Assembly: GCF_002872335.1 (NCBI RefSeq)
Contig: NZ_NJAG01000010.1
Coordinates: 62,001-126,000, forward strand
Direction of reading: 5' to 3'
DNA length: 64,000 bases
Source of the DNA: Siphonobacter sp. BAB-5405
Lineage (GTDB): Bacteria > Bacteroidota > Bacteroidia > Cytophagales > Spirosomataceae
The position numbers and the translations under genes were made by a program. The notes beneath the pieces are model-generated. The model did no database searches. It saw nothing but the letters and a program-made list of their open reading frames with translations, and was not told the DNA's origin. Positions 59,625 to 64,000 of this stretch are shown piece by piece. Each line of letters starts with the position of its first letter. Positions within the stretch are counted from its first letter, which is position 1.

Positions 59625-59710
59625 GCCCCTGAGCCTCTCCACGCCTAACGATAGCCTGCTCTAGGGCCACCGCATTGCGGCTATCGTAGGTCGTTCCGTT
59701 GCTCAGGGGC
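59625..59710. repeat. Long palindromic element, copy A
   Basis: The outer arms gcccctgagc (59625-59634) and gctcaggggc (59701-59710) pair perfectly. Inner arms cgatagcc (59649-59656) and ggctatcg (59679-59686) add a second stem, so an imperfect cruciform of 86 bp can form. Its centre holds the 17-bp segment gggccaccgcattgcgg (59664-59680), which recurs inverted in copy B. Confidence 0.8.
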
Positions 59711-59792
59711 GGGAGATGTTTTCATCTTCTGAAAATTCTTTTGTTGTTGGTTTTGATCAAGTTCCTGCACGGACGACATAAACTCAAGCCCC

Positions 59793-59875
59793 GTCCTATC
59801 GCGAAAAGCCGCCTACTTCATCCGCAATGCGGTGGCCCATAGCAGGATGAAGTCAGCGGTGTTCGCGATACGGAC
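59793..59875. repeat. Long palindromic element, copy B (inverted relative to A)
   Basis: The outer arms gtcctatcgcgaa (59793-59805) and ttcgcgatacggac (59862-59875) pair with one bulge, and inner arms acttcatcc (59815-59823) and ggatgaagt (59845-59853) pair perfectly. The centre ccgcaatgcggtggccc (59822-59838) is the exact reverse complement of 17 bases in copy A, so the two are inverted members of one repeat family. No reading frame is present. Confidence 0.8.
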
Positions 59876-59968
59876 TAAAAGACCAGCCGTCTCAATGGGA
59901 CGAGTGCCTACTTAGTAAACTAGTGGATAAAACAAACGATCATTTAAGTAAAACAAACTATCATATCC

Positions 59969-61240
59969 TTATCTCTTCAATAAACCCAACCCCACACTAC
60001 AACTCAGGCATTTTCTGGGTTGACAGTAGGTTTGCATCCATTCCAGGGCTCCTTGCGAGTCGGCGGCGTTCTGGCATTTGAGACCGTAGGATTTCCAGGT
60101 TTTGGTAATCGCATGCTGTTCGGCCGGAAGCTGTTCCAGGCGTTCGATGGCCCGATCAGTGTAACGGGCTTCGTCCTTGTGATGACCGTAGGCGACCAGT
60201 AGCGGTACCACCGCATTAATCAAAATCCGCTGGGCCGTTTCCTGTCCCAGCTGGGTAACGCCGTGTTCCGTGGGTTTGTGAAACGTGTAATGCTGTTGCC
60301 AGTATTCGGAAGGACTAACCTGTACCGTTTTCATGATTGTAGTAACATCTTCCTGATTAATAAAAAAAGAAAAAAGCGATAGCGGCTGCGTGACTAGCGG
60401 AACAAGCTGGGCAATCCGTACCGTCGGGAAACTGGCCGGACGTAGCCGCAGAAACTTCCAGACCTGCGTAGGCAAAGGCTGTAATTCGTACTTCTTTAAA
60501 AGAAAATAGGCCTCTCTTTGAAGTTGTAAAGTATAGGCGTCCTGTGGGGTAGCGGGGATCAGTCCCGAACAGCCAAACAGCAAGGCCTCAACCTGAAAAG
60601 GCTGATTACGATGCTTGTGCAAAAGGCGGAGGGGAACCGTACGGGCGAGCCATTCCAGCGGCTCGGCATTAAGCGGCGAACCGAGCGAGCGGGCGAGAAT
60701 CTGCCAGGTCGTTTCTTCCCAGTTATTTTGAGACTGTTCCCATAGCTGCCTTACCTTTTCGGCTTTTGCTGACAATCGCTGGATAAGCGTACGATCGAGC
60801 ATGGATCGTTTGTGTAGTTCAAAAGCCGTTAAAAACTGGCTTGAACAGGCCAGGGCTTCCTGCGAATGAACCAGGATTTGATACCGATCAAGCCAGGCCG
60901 GGTCCGTGCGGTTTTGTAAACACAGGGTAGGCACTTCTGTACCATCGGTTCGGTATACGGGAGCATCGTGGATCCAGACTACGTGTAAAATGACATTTTC
61001 GTAAGCAGCATCCGTTTCGTGCGTATGGCGAAACCAGTCGGAAGAACGCGTGTGAATTTCAACGGTACCGACCCACTCCAACGTACTAATACGAATACGG
61101 GCCTGCTGAAAATCCGGTCCGGCATCCTGATGAGCTTTTCCTGGACTAATCACCTGTACCGAATCGCCCGTCTCGGTTTGCAAAGCAGTCGCGTCAAATT
61201 GCTGGAACTGCCACAGATAATGAATAAAATCTTCCGTCAT
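59969..61240 (-). CDS. DUF2851 family protein
   Basis: This 423-residue protein of the DUF2851 family is found mainly in Bacteroidota and related phyla. The N-terminal part carries the family core ISPGKAHQDAGPDFQQARIRI and GTVEIHTRSSDWFRHTHETDAAYENVILHVVW, a conserved pattern with His and Asp residues that hints at an enzymatic or nucleic-acid-related fold. Function unknown. ATG at 61240 (MTEDFIHYL) is preferred to the first in-frame ATG. It is a single gene divergent from the heparinase gene. Confidence 0.85.
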   Translation of the reverse strand: MTEDFIHYLWQFQQFDATALQTETGDSVQVISPGKAHQDAGPDFQQARIRISTLEWVGTVEIHTRSSDWFRHTHETDAAYENVILHVVWIHDAPVYRTDGTEVPTLCLQNRTDPAWLDRYQILVHSQEALACSSQFLTAFELHKRSMLDRTLIQRLSAKAEKVRQLWEQSQNNWEETTWQILARSLGSPLNAEPLEWLARTVPLRLLHKHRNQPFQVEALLFGCSGLIPATPQDAYTLQLQREAYFLLKKYELQPLPTQVWKFLRLRPASFPTVRIAQLVPLVTQPLSLFSFFINQEDVTTIMKTVQVSPSEYWQQHYTFHKPTEHGVTQLGQETAQRILINAVVPLLVAYGHHKDEARYTDRAIERLEQLPAEQHAITKTWKSYGLKCQNAADSQGALEWMQTYCQPRKCLSCSVGLGLLKR

Positions 61241-61377
61241 AGCCAATCAACAGGATTTGACGTAAAGTAGGAGGACTGTTGGTGAAGTGCCGAACCGGAT
61301 ACTAAGTAGTGCTACTACGTTTAGTTTCCACCCAAAATCTGAACCGCTGTAAGGGGCAACGCAGCAGAGAAAGTCTA

Positions 61378-61407
61378 TTTTTAGGGAATTGATTAATTCC
61401 CTAAAAA
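61378..61407. repeat. Perfect 13-bp inverted repeat before the heparinase gene
   Basis: Bases 61378-61390 (tttttagggaatt) pair perfectly with 61395-61407 around loop gatt. It lies 41 bp before the heparinase ATG and 137 bp from the divergent DUF2851 start. No T-run follows outside the arms, so it is more likely an operator than a terminator. Confidence 0.85.
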
Positions 61408-61447
61408 CGAATTCACATGTACACCCCTGAATTCGGACCATGCTTGT

Positions 61448-63376
61448 ATGAAACCTTATTTGCTCCTTTTCCTGCTGAGTTCATTACTGAGCACCGCCCA
61501 AGTAGTACCCCGTAATCTTCTTCAGAAAAATTACCCCCTCGAAACGGTACAGCACCTACTCATCCCGCTGGATCAGTGGACGCCGTATCCGAAAACACCC
61601 GAAACCTGGCAAAAAGCAATTACCGACAGTGTACGGAGCGGTCTGATTCAACGGGGAGAAGTGGCCGCGGCAAAACCCCTGTTGCCCCTAACTGCCACGC
61701 TGACGCTGGAGTATGTCCGAACCGCCAACCGTACGCACTACGAAGAAATTACCTTCAATCGGCGGCACGATCTGCTGGATCTGACGATGGCGGAAGCCGT
61801 GGAAGGCAAAGGTCGTTTCACGGATGCCATCGTGAACATGGTCTGGGCCATTTGCGAAGAAAGCTACTGGGGTATTCCGGCTCACATCGGCACGCAGAAG
61901 GCTGGCAGTGGGCTACCCGACGTAGAAGAGCGGACAGTCGATCTGTTTGCCGCTGAAACCGCCGCTGTACTTGCCCTCACGGATTACCTGGTAGGCGGCC
62001 AGCTGGATAAAGTATCGCCCCTGATTCGTAAACGCATCTATCACGAAACGAACATTCGTCTGTTCGAACCCATTCAGGTACCCAATCGCTACGGATATTT
62101 GCGAAAGGATGTGAAGGCGAACAACTGGAATTCCTGGATTATGTCGAACTGGATGACGGCTACGCTATTCCTGGAACGCAACGAACAACGCCGGGCTCAG
62201 ATGCTGCATGCCGCCATGTCGGGACTGGATTTATACCTGAACGGACTGGGTGAAGATGGCGGTACCGACGAAGGACCCATGTACTGGTTCGCCGCCGGTG
62301 GCTGCGTCTTCGATGCTCTGGAAACGCTGGAAAGTGCGTCGGGCGGAAAAATTAACATCTACGATCAGCCGATCATTCGGAATATGGCTTCCTATGTCTA
62401 TAAAATGCACATCGCCAATGCCTATTTCGTCGATTTCGCCGATGCCGATCCGATGTTACGGCCCGACGGTCTGATGTTATACCGATTTGGAGAAAAAATT
62501 AAGGATGATACGCTGAAGCAGTTTGGGGCCTGGGGCTTCCGTACGTTCGGAATCACACGGGTCATTAACAGTTTTCAGCGGCAACGGCAGGTTTGGAATG
62601 TACTGACGGTGAAAGCGGTACAGGAAATTCCCAACGCTTCGTTTACAAATGTTCCGGAAGTCTGGTTTCCGGATGTGCAGGTGATGGCGGCCCGTTCCAA
62701 AACGCTCTTTGTAGCGACCCACGCGGGACATAATGCCGAAAGCCATAATCACAACGACGTCGGCGATTTCATTGTGTACGCCAAAGGCGAGCCCGTCATC
62801 ATTGACGCCGGACGTGGTACCTACACCGCCAATACCTTTTCGGGACGTCGGTATAAGCTTTGGTTTACGCAGTCCCAGTACCACAATCTGCCCATAATCA
62901 ATGGATACGGACAAAAAGACGGTCTGGCCTACACGGCTAAAAATGTAACGTATCGCAAAAACGAGACTTCTCTAAAAATGGATTTGGCGGCAGCCTACCC
63001 CAAAGAAGCAGGCTTACGAAACTGGTGGCGAACGGTACAGCTCAATCGGAAAAAGGAAACCGTAGAAATTCGCGAAGAGTATGAACTCGAAAAAACACCC
63101 CAAAATCTAACGCAAATATTTCTGACGCTCAGTCAGGTAAATGTCAGTACGCCGGGTACAGTGACGTTTGAAGGGCCAAATCACCCTTCGGTCAAACTCA
63201 GTTACGACGCCAAACGCTGGAAAGTTCGTACAGAACCGGTAGCCCTCGGTACCCCGGACGACGAAGCGTTCAAGACTAGCTGGGGTACGGGAAAGACCAT
63301 TCAACGCGTGTTATTCGAACAAATGAATCCCGTTACAAAAGGCAAACACCGTTTCGTTTTCTCCCTCGCTAACTAA
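61448..63376 (+). CDS. Heparinase II/III-like secreted protein
   Basis: This 642-residue secreted protein has a signal peptide (MKPYLLLFLLSSLLSTAQ), an alpha/alpha toroid region (about 100-400), and a heparinase II/III-like beta domain. The signature HAGHNAESHNHNDVGDFIVYAKGEPVIIDAG lies near residues 425-455 and contains the conserved His cluster. Related enzymes cleave uronic-acid polysaccharides such as heparin or alginate, and some are found in other polysaccharide-degradation clusters. The substrate cannot be read here. It stands alone beside a divergent DUF2851 gene. Confidence 0.88.
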   Translation: MKPYLLLFLLSSLLSTAQVVPRNLLQKNYPLETVQHLLIPLDQWTPYPKTPETWQKAITDSVRSGLIQRGEVAAAKPLLPLTATLTLEYVRTANRTHYEEITFNRRHDLLDLTMAEAVEGKGRFTDAIVNMVWAICEESYWGIPAHIGTQKAGSGLPDVEERTVDLFAAETAAVLALTDYLVGGQLDKVSPLIRKRIYHETNIRLFEPIQVPNRYGYLRKDVKANNWNSWIMSNWMTATLFLERNEQRRAQMLHAAMSGLDLYLNGLGEDGGTDEGPMYWFAAGGCVFDALETLESASGGKINIYDQPIIRNMASYVYKMHIANAYFVDFADADPMLRPDGLMLYRFGEKIKDDTLKQFGAWGFRTFGITRVINSFQRQRQVWNVLTVKAVQEIPNASFTNVPEVWFPDVQVMAARSKTLFVATHAGHNAESHNHNDVGDFIVYAKGEPVIIDAGRGTYTANTFSGRRYKLWFTQSQYHNLPIINGYGQKDGLAYTAKNVTYRKNETSLKMDLAAAYPKEAGLRNWWRTVQLNRKKETVEIREEYELEKTPQNLTQIFLTLSQVNVSTPGTVTFEGPNHPSVKLSYDAKRWKVRTEPVALGTPDDEAFKTSWGTGKTIQRVLFEQMNPVTKGKHRFVFSLAN

Positions 63377-63408
63377 TACGGGACCAGTACTTTTCCGTAA
63401 ATCTTTTA

Positions 63409-63450
63409 TTACTTAGACTAAGTAAAAATAAAGATAATGCTTTAGTTTTG
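63409..63450 (+). promoter_or_regulatory. Promoter with palindromic operator for the PepSY-TM gene
   Basis: TAGTTTTG (63443-63450) matches the -7 consensus. A perfect 7-bp dyad, ttactta/taagtaa with centre gac (63409-63425), lies just upstream, about where the -33 element should be. It resembles sites of iron- or manganese-responsive regulators, but the regulator is not known. Confidence 0.5.
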
Positions 63451-63486
63451 TCTCGCTGCGTATCACGTATACCTAATAACGGCGAG

Positions 63487-64000
63487 ATGAAACTAAAGAA
63501 ATGGATCGGTAAAGGACACTTGTACCTGGGGCTTGCCTCGGGGTTGATTGTATTTGTCCTGAGCGTCACGGGTTGTATTCTGGCTTTCGAGCAGGAAATC
63601 AAAAACCTCACGCAGCCGTACCGATTCACCGAAACGCCAGCACATGCCGAGTTGCTGCCCCCCTCTGTATTGCGTCAGAAAGCCGAGCAGGCTCTGCCCG
63701 GCAAAGCAGCCGATGGCGTTTTGTATGGCGTGCCGGGTCGCAGTGCCGAAGTGGGCTTCTATAATTTTGATCCGGAATATTACTACGTCGTTTACCTGAA
63801 TCCTTATACGGGTGAAGTACTGCACGTCTGGAACGAAGACGATGACTTTTTTCACTTCATTCTGCACGGACATTATTACCTCTGGTTACCCGAAAAAATT
63901 GGTCAGCCGATTGCTGCTACGGGAACCGCTATTTTCTTGGTATTGCTCGTCAGTGGACTGGTTCTCTGGTGGCCGAAAAATAAAAGTGCGGCCAAACAGC
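63487..64000 (+). CDS. PepSY-associated transmembrane protein, truncated at window end
   Basis: The gene is open from the ATG at 63487 to the last base and so runs out of the window. The 171 visible residues begin with a membrane helix (HLYLGLASGLIVFVLSVTGCILAF, about 11-34), then a periplasmic PepSY-like part (YYYVVYLNPYTGEVLHVW) and a His-rich stretch DDDFFHFILHGHYYLWLP, then a second helix (about 140-163). PepSY-TM proteins in Bacteroidota often follow siderophore receptor genes and are linked to iron-reductase functions. The palindrome upstream is compatible with iron control. Confidence 0.85.
   Translation, partial: MKLKKWIGKGHLYLGLASGLIVFVLSVTGCILAFEQEIKNLTQPYRFTETPAHAELLPPSVLRQKAEQALPGKAADGVLYGVPGRSAEVGFYNFDPEYYYVVYLNPYTGEVLHVWNEDDDFFHFILHGHYYLWLPEKIGQPIAATGTAIFLVLLVSGLVLWWPKNKSAAKQ

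Noticed and set aside
1-64000. CRISPR arrays, tRNA, rRNA or insertion sequence transposases
   Set aside because: No regularly spaced repeat with unique spacers, no conserved tRNA T-loop pattern and no transposase signature was seen anywhere in the window.

Overview
The window looks like an ordinary chromosomal stretch of a Bacteroidota bacterium, most likely a cytophagal lineage (Cytophagales, Spirosoma/Siphonobacter-like). The reasons are several promoters of the Bacteroidota type (TTG, about 19-21 nt, TAnnTTTG), weak or absent Shine-Dalgarno sequences, and a gene set that includes DUF2851, bacterial GH3, a YtxJ bacillithiol protein, DUF1080, GH106, Gfo/Idh/MocA families, CcmB/C/E/F and lone MlaEF. 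No rRNA, tRNA, CRISPR array, prophage or insertion sequence was found.

Layout. 0.1-9.2 kb: sugar catabolism genes (SMP-30 propeller, sugar MFS transporter, two Gfo/Idh/MocA oxidoreductases, a sugar isomerase/epimerase, a DUF1080 protein). They fit a C3-oxidation (3-keto-glycoside) route. A DUF433/DUF5615 toxin-antitoxin pair sits between the two oxidoreductases, and a GT9 glycosyltransferase lies on the other strand. 9.4-12.1 kb: acetyl-CoA hydrolase/transferase, a TMEM220-like membrane protein and a TPR lipoprotein. 12.2-16.6 kb: a tightly overlapping five-gene stressosome operon (RsbR, RsbS, RsbT, an RsbT-PP2C fusion, and a PAS histidine kinase with a degenerate RsbT-like N-terminus). 16.8-24.2 kb: pdhB, a gene-free structured region that may be a non-coding RNA, a CxxC-less thioredoxin, a GH3 synthetase, dxr, rhamnose mutarotase, a YigZ-like protein and an acyltransferase. 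24.2-34.7 kb: feoAB, then a System I cytochrome c maturation cluster (ccmB-C-D-E-F) with a CxxxY-type CcmE, a CorC-type protein and a UbiA-like membrane protein. 34.8-42.9 kb: a two-component system followed by a TolC-RND-MFP efflux operon. The kinase is frameshifted at its H-box, and five helically phased ATTAGAAC repeats lie on the efflux promoter. 42.9-50.1 kb: MOSC, MarR-YceI, VOC-MlaF-MlaE, a beta-barrel protein, an SDR and a ROK kinase. 50.2-64 kb: GH106 rhamnosidase, cytidine deaminase, acyl-CoA dehydrogenase, YtxJ, KdtA, RsgA, a cupin, DUF2851, a heparinase II/III-like protein and a truncated PepSY-TM gene.

The spaces between genes hold much of the interest. There are strong bidirectional terminators, three palindromic REP-like elements (33.45-33.84, 52.76-52.88 and 59.62-59.88 kb), several perfect inverted repeats of 13-19 bp, and the probable RNA at 18.04-18.37 kb. 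The strongest leads are the stressosome operon that ends in a histidine kinase, the repeat array at the efflux promoter next to the broken kinase, and the structured RNA candidate. All calls come from reading the sequence; no database search was run.
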